From contig BAYV01000109.1 in NCBI GenBank assembly GCA_000710935.1, forward strand, positions 124,001 through 188,000: DNA of 64,000 nt, in the 5' to 3' direction. The DNA comes from Iodidimonas nitroreducens. Its GTDB lineage: Bacteria; Pseudomonadota; Alphaproteobacteria; Sphingomonadales; Rhodothalassiaceae. Below the pieces are notes generated by a model. It ran no database searches. It was not told the DNA's origin and was given only the letters and a program-made list of their open reading frames with translations. Below, piece by piece: positions 8,891 to 16,404 of this stretch (position 1 is its first letter; each line of letters opens with the position of its first letter). A program made the translations under genes and the position numbers.

Positions 8891-10164
8891 GATTTTTCTG
8901 CAGATGCAAACAAACGCTGGGCCAAGGGCGTGGGAAGCAACAACCACAGCCGCCCATAATGAGCCATATGCCCCGCCAGATAAGCGGCTTCATCGCCAAA
9001 GCCCCAAAAAACATCGCCACGCACGCCCCCCCGGATCGCCCCGCCGGTATCCTGAGCCACCATCAGGCGTTCCAAAGGCTTTGGAGCCTCATCCGGCGCT
9101 GTTTCCCGATCCGGCATGCCGCCAGCCAACCACAAAGGTGCCCCCAAAGGCAGATAAGCACGATCAACGGCGAGGCTGCGCCCCGGGGTGAGGGGCACCC
9201 CTTCCGCCCCCAAAGGACCGGGGCCATCCAGCCGGCGAAAGAAAATATAGGAGGCATTTTCCACCATCAAATCCGCACCCGCCACCGGATTATCCCGCAG
9301 CCAATCGGCAATCGCCGGGGCCGACACATGATCGGGATGCAAAATCCTGCGCTCGACCATCAGGCGGCCCAGGGATGTATAGCCATGGCCATTGGGCCCA
9401 TCATAGCCCAAGGCGATCATCGACCCATCCGGCAATAAAGCCCGCCCCGAGCCCTGGATCTGCAAGAAAAACACATCCACCCTGTCATCGGCCCATAAAA
9501 GCTCCAACCCCCGTCCGGCAAGAGCCCCCCGGGCAATCTCATGGCGGCTGGGAAAGGGCTGCAAGCGCCCGTTTTCCACCTTTCCCGCAATGCTCCGCCC
9601 GGCCAGATCGTCGCGAAAGTCTCCCAGATCAACCGTCACCAATTCAGGCGGACGACGATAGATCGGGACCTGATAGCGGGCATCAGGGGTTCGGCTGGCC
9701 CGGATCAGGGGCTCATAATAGCCGGTGAAAAGCCCGCGCGCCGATCCATCGAACCGCACCGAGAGGGGGGTAAAAAACTGCTCGAAAAAATCCCTGATTG
9801 CCTGATCAGACGAAATCGCCTGATCGGATGGGGCGCCGCTTTCATCAAGGGCCATCGCCCGATCACACACCGCCTGCCAATCTCCCACCTCCCCGCCAAT
9901 CGCCACAGGGCTGATAGGGCGATCGGCTGGCAGGGTCTGCTTTTTCTGGCAACTCGTTACAAAAGCGGCGAGGGCGGGCGACAGATCATCGCGGCCCCAT
10001 CCGGGCAGATCGGCAAAGGCTGCGGGCACAAAAGCGATCCCCTTTACGGGGATCGTCTGTCGGGAAAAGGGCCAAAAAAACAAAAGCCACAAAAGAGCGG
10101 CGAGCCCCAAGCCGACCAAAAGAATGCCCAGCCCTTTTCGCCCATTGATCATATCTGTGATCAT
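8887..10164 (-). CDS. mltA: Membrane-bound lytic murein transglycosylase A (MltA)
   Basis: A 425-residue periplasmic enzyme that cleaves peptidoglycan to 1,6-anhydromuropeptides. It has a single N-terminal membrane segment (about 11-32, GLGILLVGLGLAALLWLLFF) instead of a lipobox. Further on are FTGYYEP, VFFLQIQGSGR and the 3D-like motif VAQDTGGAIRG with the catalytic Asp. The start could also be the ATG four codons in (10152). It follows the Tim44-like gene and precedes the Smr gene, a common alphaproteobacterial trio. Confidence 0.92.
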   Translation of the reverse strand: MITDMINGRKGLGILLVGLGLAALLWLLFFWPFSRQTIPVKGIAFVPAAFADLPGWGRDDLSPALAAFVTSCQKKQTLPADRPISPVAIGGEVGDWQAVCDRAMALDESGAPSDQAISSDQAIRDFFEQFFTPLSVRFDGSARGLFTGYYEPLIRASRTPDARYQVPIYRRPPELVTVDLGDFRDDLAGRSIAGKVENGRLQPFPSRHEIARGALAGRGLELLWADDRVDVFFLQIQGSGRALLPDGSMIALGYDGPNGHGYTSLGRLMVERRILHPDHVSAPAIADWLRDNPVAGADLMVENASYIFFRRLDGPGPLGAEGVPLTPGRSLAVDRAYLPLGAPLWLAGGMPDRETAPDEAPKPLERLMVAQDTGGAIRGGVRGDVFWGFGDEAAYLAGHMAHYGRLWLLLPTPLAQRLFASAEKS

Positions 10165-10197
10165 ATCTGCGATCCTGGCCTTGTGCGTTCGACATCC

Positions 10198-10872
10198 TCA
10201 GGCGCTGCTGGTGGAAACCAAAAGCCATGCGGGATCATCGCCGCCCAAATCCCGTTCAAATGTCCAGATATCATGCACGGTGACCGTATCGGCACTGTTA
10301 CCTTCGATGATTTCATCCTCGGCATTTTTGGTCACCGAAACAATTTCCGCCTCATATTCCACAGTGATTGTGGCGGTCTTTTCCTGTAGTTCAGCCTTCA
10401 CGATCTTTACATCCGCCAGATCGATCACTTGACCTTCGATCTTGTGATCGGCCTGTTCCCGGGCGGTGATGGCGGCTTCAAAATCGGCATAGACAGACGG
10501 ACTGAGCAGGCCGCGCAATTCATCGCGATTGCCCTGCCAGAAAGCATCGAGAATCATCGGATAAACGGCTTGGGCCCCCTGATAAAAATGATCGGGATCG
10601 AAATCCCCATCGATCCGGCGCATGGCCCGGAACGCCTTCCGCACTTCGGGATCGGCTTCCAACCGCACCACGGTTTCACCATAAGGGGATTCAAGAGGCT
10701 GCCCCGCACCATCCACCGGATGGCCCTGTTTTGTCTGACCCACCCGAAGCTGGGCATCGGCATCCGGCTCATCCCCCGTGCGGCGGCCAAGAACGCTGCG
10801 CAGGCGCAAGGCGATAAACCCTGCCACCATCGCCAGAAGAATGATGTCGATAAACTGAAAACCCTCACCCAT
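10198..10872 (-). CDS. Tim44-like domain inner-membrane protein
   Basis: A 224-residue protein with an N-terminal membrane anchor (IDIILLAMVAGFIALRL), an acidic/polar linker and a C-terminal Tim44-like (TimA) domain. The domain is recognised from AFRAMRRIDGDFDPDHFYQGAQAVYPMILDAFWQGN and from the VKAELQEKTATITVEYEA strands. Bacterial homologues lie at the inner membrane; their cargo or partners are not firmly established. It is divergent from fxsA, and its C-terminal residue is 33 bases from the mltA start. Confidence 0.88.
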   Translation of the reverse strand: MGEGFQFIDIILLAMVAGFIALRLRSVLGRRTGDEPDADAQLRVGQTKQGHPVDGAGQPLESPYGETVVRLEADPEVRKAFRAMRRIDGDFDPDHFYQGAQAVYPMILDAFWQGNRDELRGLLSPSVYADFEAAITAREQADHKIEGQVIDLADVKIVKAELQEKTATITVEYEAEIVSVTKNAEDEIIEGNSADTVTVHDIWTFERDLGGDDPAWLLVSTSSA

Positions 10873-10985
10873 TGCGATATCCCGCGAACTGGAAACTGAA
10901 CCAAGCGCCTTTTATACAGGATCGCGACCAAAGACAAACCCAAGGCTGATTGTTGATTGCCATTGGCGCATCACATCCTACATCT

Positions 10986-11001
10986 ATAAGCATGATCTTA
11001 T
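10986..11001. promoter_or_regulatory. Inverted repeat between Tim44-like gene and fxsA
   Basis: ATAAG-CATGAT-CTTAT lies in the divergent intergenic region 34 bases before the fxsA ATG. It could be an operator or simply part of a promoter; no regulator is suggested by the neighbours. Confidence 0.25.
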
Positions 11002-11034
11002 GATAGATAAGCCTCTCTCTTTGAAAGGACAAGC

Positions 11035-11496
11035 ATGGCGCTCCTCTTCCTTCTGGCGCTTATAGCCGCACCGCTCGCTGAAATCAGCGTTTTTATTGCT
11101 GTGGGCGGTGAAATCGGCGCCCTTCCGGTGCTTTTGCTGACCATCGCCACGGCCGTGATCGGTGTGACCCTTGTGCGCGCCCAGGGGTTTGAAACCATCC
11201 GACAGGCCCGCGCCGAGCTTGATGCCAACCGCGCCCCCCTTTTGGAACTGATGCATGGGGCTTTTCTCGCCTTGGCCGGGCTGATGCTTCTGATCCCCGG
11301 CTTCATTTCTGATTTTCTGGGCGCATTGCTTTTGATCCCGCCTTTGCGCCTGTGGATCATTCTGGGCATTTTGCGCCGAACCCGGCCTCAAAGCAACCAT
11401 GTGATCATCGAAGGCACCTTTTGGGAAAATGGCAAAACACCCGATGACCAAACACCGGATCAACCCCCCGATCAGCATCTGCCCCCCCGATCATGA
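11035..11496 (+). CDS. fxsA: FxsA family cytoplasmic membrane protein
   Basis: A 153-residue integral membrane protein of the FxsA family. Hydrophobic segments lie at about 2-20, 25-45 and 73-105 (LALAGLMLLIPGFISDFLGALLLIPPL), and the conserved start is LLFLLALIAAPLAEISVFI. In E. coli, overproduction of FxsA relieves F-plasmid exclusion of phage T7; its normal role is unknown. The ATG follows GAAAGGACAAGC. It sits upstream of secB in the same direction. Confidence 0.88.
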   Translation: MALLFLLALIAAPLAEISVFIAVGGEIGALPVLLLTIATAVIGVTLVRAQGFETIRQARAELDANRAPLLELMHGAFLALAGLMLLIPGFISDFLGALLLIPPLRLWIILGILRRTRPQSNHVIIEGTFWENGKTPDDQTPDQPPDQHLPPRS

Positions 11497-11683
11497 TGGA
11501 TCAGGCTATGAGCAGGCAAAAATGAACCACGCCGGGCTCTTTTGATATCTGATCAGCGGTTGTTTGATCCGCCGGTTCGTGCTAGCGAAATCGCCATCGC
11601 TGTTTGGCGCGGGCAGGGTGCCCGTTCTTTTCAGCACCCCTATCATCATAATATTGATCAGCAGTGTGAAGGAACGTCAGATC

Positions 11684-12274
11684 ATGGCGGAAAATGAACC
11701 CATCGGCGGCACCCAGAACTCAGGCCAGAACTCAGGCCAGAACTTTGGCACAGCCGCCTCGCAAACCAATGCGCCCGCAGCCGCTGTTCTGGCGCAATAT
11801 GTGAAAGATCTTTCTTTCGAAAATCCCAATGCCGCGAAAACCTTTCAGGCCATGTCCAATCCCGATGCGCCAAAGCCGGGAATGGAAGTGAATGTGAATG
11901 TGGGTGCCCGCCGCATGGGCGACGAAGCTTTTGAAGTGGAATTGAAAATCAATGCCACATCAAAGCTGGGTGACGAGACCGCCTTCGCCGTTGAACTGGT
12001 TTATGCCGGGCTTTTCGGAGCGCGCAATCTGCCGGAAAATATGGTCGAGCCCTTTTTGCTGGTGCAGGCACCGCATATCCTGTTTCCTTTTGCCCGCCGG
12101 ATCATTGCCGACACGGTGCGCGATGGCGGCTATTCACCCCTGATGCTCGATCCCATCGATTTTGCCGGACTGTATCAACAGCAGCGCGGATCAGTTGCAC
12201 AAGCCCAGCCGCAGCAAAGCGGCTCTGCCGGGCTTGGCACCCTTGATCTGGGTGAGCCTCAAGGCAACGCCTGA
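11684..12274 (+). CDS. secB: Protein-export chaperone SecB
   Basis: A 196-residue chaperone that keeps precursor proteins unfolded and hands them to SecA. The core DLSFENPNAAKTFQA, the central beta strands (FEVELKINATSKLGDETAFAVELVYAGLF) and HILFPFARRIIADTVRDGGYSPLMLDPIDFAGLY are all present. I chose the ATG at 11684, preceded by AAGGA, because the upstream frame has no family match. The N-terminus has an in-frame tandem repeat (QNSG-QNSG-QNFG). A strong terminator follows the gene. Confidence 0.96.
   Translation: MAENEPIGGTQNSGQNSGQNFGTAASQTNAPAAAVLAQYVKDLSFENPNAAKTFQAMSNPDAPKPGMEVNVNVGARRMGDEAFEVELKINATSKLGDETAFAVELVYAGLFGARNLPENMVEPFLLVQAPHILFPFARRIIADTVRDGGYSPLMLDPIDFAGLYQQQRGSVAQAQPQQSGSAGLGTLDLGEPQGNA
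11713..11748 (+). repeat. In-frame 12-bp tandem repeat in secB N-terminus
   Basis: Unit CCAGAACTCAGG occurs at 11713-11724 and 11725-11736, followed by a degenerate third copy CCAGAACTTTGG (11737-11748). The unit is a multiple of three, so copy-number change would keep the frame. It encodes QNSG repeats in a tail outside the folded SecB core. Confidence 0.9.
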
Positions 12275-12307
12275 TCAAAAAAGGGCAAGGCCTGATCGAA
12301 ACCTTCA

Positions 12308-12338
12308 GCCTGCAAGCTCACCGCTTGCAGGCTTTTTT
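12308..12338 (+). terminator. Rho-independent terminator after secB
   Basis: A perfect ten-base stem GCCTGCAAGC / GCTTGCAGGC (12308-12317 and 12323-12332) with a five-base loop TCACC, followed by six T residues. It lies between convergent secB and dnaQ and is oriented for secB. Confidence 0.9.
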
Positions 12339-12354
12339 GATCATCAAAAGACCA

Positions 12355-13044
12355 TCATGCGGTCCAGATCGGGTTTTTAAGGCTTTTGACAAAGGCCTCA
12401 TGCGCTTCCAATTCGCCCTCATCGGGCTGATGGGGGCGCGGTTCCCTGCGCGGCCCGGTTTGGCTTTCAAAACCCGGTGTCATAAGGCTCTGATCACTTG
12501 GGGCCATCATCTCCCCCAGCCCCAGGCCCTGCTGCCGACCGCCCCGCAATTCAAGATAGACCTGAGCCAGAATCTGGCAATCGAGCAGGGCATCATGGCG
12601 TTCGCGCATGGAATTATCGATGCCAAAGCGCTTGCACAAGGCATCAAGGGAAAGTTTCTGCCCGGGAAAGCGCTTTCGCGCCATATCAAGGGTATCGATG
12701 AAGCGGGTTTTCGGCAGCGGCGGGCGTTCAATCCGGATCAATTCGGCATTGAGGAATTTCATGTCAAATTCCGCATTATGCGCCACCAGCGGATCCTCAT
12801 CCACAAAGGCCAGAAATTCATCAATCACGGCATCAAAACCGGGCTTGCCTGCCAGCATGGCATCGCTGATCCCGTGGATGGCTTGGGCCCCGGGGTCCAT
12901 GGGCCGGTCGGGATTGATCAGGGTCATATAATGGCGGCCAGTGGGCAGATAATCGATCAGCTCAACCGCCCCGATCTGCACCAATCGATGGCCCTGCGCC
13001 GGATCGAGGCCGGTGGTTTCCGTATCAAAAACAACTTCGCGCAC
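12355..13044 (-). CDS. dnaQ: DNA polymerase III epsilon subunit (proofreading exonuclease)
   Basis: A 229-residue DEDDh 3'-5' exonuclease. Exo I is FDTETTGLD (Asp7, Glu9), Exo II is AHNAEFDMKFLNAEL and Exo III is HDALLDCQIL, with the expected His and Asp. IDTLDMARKRFPG and LDALCKRFGID are typical of replicative epsilon subunits rather than stand-alone RNase T-like enzymes. The C-terminal tail would bind the polymerase alpha subunit. It lies six bases after coaE in the same direction, the standard aroE-coaE-dnaQ order. Confidence 0.95.
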   Translation of the reverse strand: MREVVFDTETTGLDPAQGHRLVQIGAVELIDYLPTGRHYMTLINPDRPMDPGAQAIHGISDAMLAGKPGFDAVIDEFLAFVDEDPLVAHNAEFDMKFLNAELIRIERPPLPKTRFIDTLDMARKRFPGQKLSLDALCKRFGIDNSMRERHDALLDCQILAQVYLELRGGRQQGLGLGEMMAPSDQSLMTPGFESQTGPRREPRPHQPDEGELEAHEAFVKSLKNPIWTA

Positions 13045-13050
13045 GGCGTT

Positions 13051-13716
13051 CTATCCTTCCCATAATCCGTCAGGCCACGCATCCCCCAACCACGGCCAGC
13101 TTGATCCGCTTTTCTTTGAAAGATCGCGCAGCATCACAGCAATATCATGGAGCATCACCCGTTTTCCATCCCCGGAATTGAGGCAATAATCAGCACGGGC
13201 GCGTTTTTCGGCATCCGGCATCTGTTGGGCCAGAATGGCATCCAATTTTTCTGCATTCATCTGCGGGCGCGCCAAAGCCCGCTGGCGCTGGGTGGCCGCC
13301 GGCGCGCTGACCACAGCAACAAAATCAACCCGGCGATCCCCACCGGTTTCAAACAAAAGCGGAATATCAAGAACGGCCAAGGCGCAGGAATGAGAATTGG
13401 CGGCGATTTGACGCTCGGCTTCACGCAAAAAATCATATTGGGCGGCCAGAACCCGGGGATGAAGAATGGCTTCAAGGCGGGCCAGCCGATCCTTATGGCC
13501 AAAAACCATCGCCCCCAAAGCCGCCCGATCCACCCCCAAAGCGGTCACGGTTTCAGGAAACGCTTCAGCAATAGCCGCTAAAGCCGCGCCGCCCGGGCCC
13601 ATCAGCTTATGCACACAGGCATCGCTGTCAAAAACCGGTATACCAAAGCGGCGCAACATTTTGGCCGCTTCGCTTTTGCCCATGGCAATCGAACCCGTGA
13701 GCCCTAGAATGATCAT
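13051..13716 (-). CDS. coaE: Dephospho-CoA kinase CoaE
   Basis: A 221-residue P-loop kinase catalysing the last step of coenzyme A synthesis. The P-loop is GSIAMGKS (8-15), where family members more often have GSIGMGKS. FDSDACVHKLMGPGG (substrate lid) and LDIPLLFETGGD (Walker B-like) follow. The C-terminus extends about 15-20 residues past the usual end. It overlaps aroE by four bases. Confidence 0.95.
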   Translation of the reverse strand: MIILGLTGSIAMGKSEAAKMLRRFGIPVFDSDACVHKLMGPGGAALAAIAEAFPETVTALGVDRAALGAMVFGHKDRLARLEAILHPRVLAAQYDFLREAERQIAANSHSCALAVLDIPLLFETGGDRRVDFVAVVSAPAATQRQRALARPQMNAEKLDAILAQQMPDAEKRARADYCLNSGDGKRVMLHDIAVMLRDLSKKSGSSWPWLGDAWPDGLWEG

Positions 13717-14582
13717 GATCCCGAGCTTTCCAGTGCCTTTAACAAAGCGCTGCGCACGTCGTCATCGGCTTCCGGCCGTACCCCGAAAAAGCTGTGAAAA
13801 GCGGGCACGGCCTGATGGATCAACATCCCCAAACCATCCACCGCCACAAGCCGCCGGGCCTCGGCCTCTTTCAAAAGGGGGGTTAAAAGCGGTTTATAAA
13901 CAATATCATAAACCACCGATCCCTGGGCCATCAAAGATAATTCAATCGACAAAGACGGCTGACCCACCATGCCCAGCACTGTGCTATTGACCAGCAAAGA
14001 CACTTCTTTCAACAGCATGGTGCGATCCTGCCAGGGCTGGGCGCGCACCCGATGATCGCCATAGGAACACGCCAAATCATCTGCCAAAGCCCGGGCGCGA
14101 TCCCCCGTCCGATTGACCACAAAAACCTGCTCGAGCCCGGCATCGAGCAAAGCCGCAATGATCGCCCGGGCCGCACCCCCCGCCCCTAAAACCAAAGCCC
14201 GCGCCCCTTTTGCCTGCCAGTTCGGCGCGCTTGCCTCCAAATGGGCAAAAAAACCATAGGCATCGGTGTTGCGGCCTTCCAGCCGTCCTTTGGCATCGAT
14301 GGAAATGCAATTGATCGCCCCGATCCGCCGGGCCAGAGGATCAACGCGATCCACAAGGGCCATAGCCGCTTCCTTATGGGGAACAGTGATATTCACCCCG
14401 GAAAAACCGAGCGGATAAAGGCCCCTGATCGCTGAGGCCAGATTTTGCGGTCGCACCATCAAGGGCACATAATCCCCCGCAAGACCATGACGATCGAGCC
14501 AGAAACGGTGCAGATGCGGTGACAGGGAATGACCAATCGGCCATCCCATCACGCCTGCCAGTTTTGGTGTTTGGTGAGCCAT
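13713..14582 (-). CDS. aroE: Shikimate dehydrogenase AroE
   Basis: A 289-residue NADPH-dependent enzyme of aromatic amino-acid synthesis (dehydroshikimate to shikimate). GWPIGHSLSPHLHRFWL binds shikimate, NITVPHKEAAM contains the catalytic Lys, and VLGAGGAARAII is the nucleotide-binding loop. The AroE C-terminal signature DGLGMLIHQAVPAF is present. The start abuts the maf stop (one-base overlap) and the stop overlaps coaE. Confidence 0.96.
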   Translation of the reverse strand: MAHQTPKLAGVMGWPIGHSLSPHLHRFWLDRHGLAGDYVPLMVRPQNLASAIRGLYPLGFSGVNITVPHKEAAMALVDRVDPLARRIGAINCISIDAKGRLEGRNTDAYGFFAHLEASAPNWQAKGARALVLGAGGAARAIIAALLDAGLEQVFVVNRTGDRARALADDLACSYGDHRVRAQPWQDRTMLLKEVSLLVNSTVLGMVGQPSLSIELSLMAQGSVVYDIVYKPLLTPLLKEAEARRLVAVDGLGMLIHQAVPAFHSFFGVRPEADDDVRSALLKALESSGS

Positions 14583-15184
14583 TATTCCAAAATCAGCTTT
14601 TCTGTCCGCAAAATTTCCAAAAGCGGCAGTAAAGGCAAGCCCAGAATGGAGAAATAATCACCTTCGATCTTCTCGAAAAGCTGCACGCCTTCCGCCTCCA
14701 AACAATAGCCGCCGACAGATTGATATAAAGCCTCACCCCCCAAAGCGAGATAGTGATCAAGAAAAGCATCGGAAAAATGCCGCATCCATAAAATGGCCTG
14801 CTAATCCCATTGCCAAAGGATCGCCCCATCAAAAGTTAGGGCCACCGCACTATGCAGATGATGTGTCTGCCCGCGTAAAGAGAGAAGCTGTTGGCGCAGG
14901 CTGCTTTCATCCGCTGCTTTTGATAAAAGTGTTTGATCATGGATCAGGGTTTGATCCGCCCCGATCACATAAGAGCCTGGCCAATCATGGGATATGGCCA
15001 GCGCCTTTTCCCGGGCTAAAGCGGGGGCAATGGCCAAGAGATCAGGCTGATCCTGCGCCAGACAATGATCCTTGATCGGCTGTTCATCCATGGCGCTTGC
15101 TTTCACCTCAAAGGAAAGGCCCGCATCGCGCAAAATCTTTGCCCGCACCGGACTTTTCGAGGCGAGGATCAAAGGCTTGTTCAT
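14582..15184 (-). pseudogene. maf: maf-family nucleotide pyrophosphatase gene interrupted by an in-frame amber codon
   Basis: From the ATG at 15184 the frame encodes a Maf/YhdE-type protein: LILASKSPVRAKILRDAGL, then GADQTL with the catalytic Asp. At codon 128 (14801-14803) it meets TAG, directly after ILWQWD. The same frame continues without a shift for 72 more codons to 14582, giving the rest of a normal Maf: MRHFSDAFLDHYLALGGEAL and EKIEGDYFSILGLPLLPLLEIL. Total length without the stop would be about 200 residues, as expected. Codon character is normal on both sides, so the event looks recent, or it is a sequencing error, or the stop is suppressed. It overlaps the upstream regulator gene by four bases. 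Confidence 0.9.
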
Positions 15185-16032
15185 TCCTTTTCCTTTTGAT
15201 GCGAGCTTGCTTCCCGGGCCGAATGCAACCTTAAAATCGCTGCTGCGGTTTCCTCAATGGAGCGCCGGGTAACATCGATCACCGGCCAATGATTGTCGCT
15301 GCACAAACGCCGACAGGCCAGAACCTCAAGCTTCACCGCCTCCATATCCACATAAGCTGTAGACGGAGCTTCGCGCATGGATCGCAGGCGATTGGTGCGC
15401 ACCTGCACCAAACGATCCGGGCTTGCGGTTAATCCCACCACCAGTGCATTCAAGGGTCCATAAAGCTCGGGCGGCAATACAGCATTGGGAACAAAAGGAA
15501 TATTGGCCGTTTTAAAGCCCTTGTTTGCCAGATAGATACTGGTCGGCGTTTTTGAGGTGCGCGACACCCCCACCAGAATAATATCGGCCGACAGCAGATC
15601 ATGGGCCATCTGCCCATCATCATGGGCCATGGTGTAATGCAGCGCATCGATCCGATCAAAATAATCGCGATCCATTTCATGCTGCCGGCCCGGCAGGCCG
15701 CGTGATTGCGCCCCTAAAAACTGGCCCAGAGCGCTGATCACCGGATCCAGAACCGATACATGCTGAATATTAAGAGCCGAACAATGACGGGTCAATTCCC
15801 GACGGATGTCCTCATTGACAAGGGTATACATCACCAGCCCGGGGCGATCTTCGATGAATTCCATGATCCGTTCCATCTGGCGCGCTGTGCGCACCATAGG
15901 CCAGATATGTTTTTCTGCGCGGGCCTCTTCAAATTGAACCAAAGCCGCCTTGGCCATGGCCTCCAGGGTTTCCCCGGTTGAATCAGATACCAGATGCAGA
16001 TGAAAACGCTGAGGAGCCGGGGGCTTTTCCAT
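15181..16032 (-). CDS. ppsR: Pyruvate, water dikinase (PEP synthase) regulatory protein, PSRP/DUF299
   Basis: A 283-residue bifunctional Ser/Thr kinase and pyrophosphorylase family member that switches PEP synthase (or pyruvate phosphate dikinase) on and off. HLHLVSDSTGETLEAM lies near the N-terminus and the P-loop-like motif GVSRTSKT at 155-162. The ATG at 16032 is chosen; a GTG at 16047 would add five residues, and neither has a clear Shine-Dalgarno. The gene is the homologue of the one flanking the Caulobacter and Rickettsia origins (RP001 type), opposite hemE. Confidence 0.92.
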   Translation of the reverse strand: MEKPPAPQRFHLHLVSDSTGETLEAMAKAALVQFEEARAEKHIWPMVRTARQMERIMEFIEDRPGLVMYTLVNEDIRRELTRHCSALNIQHVSVLDPVISALGQFLGAQSRGLPGRQHEMDRDYFDRIDALHYTMAHDDGQMAHDLLSADIILVGVSRTSKTPTSIYLANKGFKTANIPFVPNAVLPPELYGPLNALVVGLTASPDRLVQVRTNRLRSMREAPSTAYVDMEAVKLEVLACRRLCSDNHWPVIDVTRRSIEETAAAILRLHSAREASSHQKEKE

Positions 16033-16047
16033 GAAAGGGGGAAACAC

Positions 16048-16404
16048 TCATCTAAGAAAAGGGGGTGAGAAAGCTGTGGATAAAGATCGAACAAAAATCC
16101 TATCAACGAGAATGCCGAACAAATGTCCGCAAGTGAACTTTTTTATTCCGTATTCATTCTTGTTTTTCAACACCCACTGATAAAGGGGATAACCAATCAA
16201 GGCATAGGGCCTGAACGCCTAAGATTTGCCCTTAAAGGTCAAAAAAAAATCTTTGGATTGATATCTGTTGAATCTACCCAAGAAACTGTTGATAACTGTG
16301 GGGATAAAGATTGATCCCCGGTTTTCACAAGATACCACTACCACTTCAATCTTATAGATTCTTATAAAGTTTAAGATAGTAGTAGAAGGCAGGCAGATCC
16401 CATC
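16048..16404. other. Candidate chromosomal replication origin (oriC/Cori-like)
   Basis: This 357-base AT-rich gap lies between the divergent PEP synthase regulator and hemE genes, the position of the origin in Caulobacter crescentus and Rickettsia. It contains a perfect DnaA box on the minus strand (TGTGGATAA, 16075-16083). Near-matches are TGTTGATAA at 16287-16295 and TGGGGATAA at 16299-16307 (one mismatch each) and AGGGGATAA at 16184-16192 (two mismatches). AT-rich stretches at 16139-16170 and 16345-16385 could unwind. Two GANTC sites (16270-16274, 16357-16361) fall inside. I found no TTAA-N7-TTAA CtrA site. Most genes to the left point left and, just to the right, point right, as expected for leading strands. 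Confidence 0.75.
16075..16083 (-). promoter_or_regulatory. Perfect DnaA box
   Basis: TGTGGATAA, the complement of the TTATCCACA consensus, lies 43 bases upstream of the PEP synthase regulator start and inside the candidate origin. Confidence 0.8.

Noticed and set aside
14582-15184. Two separate small genes instead of one maf
   Set aside because: Both parts are in the same frame, abut the same TAG and together give one normal-length Maf protein.
16225-16380. CtrA-binding sites in the candidate origin
   Set aside because: Single TTAA motifs occur but no TTAA-N7-TTAA pair was found.
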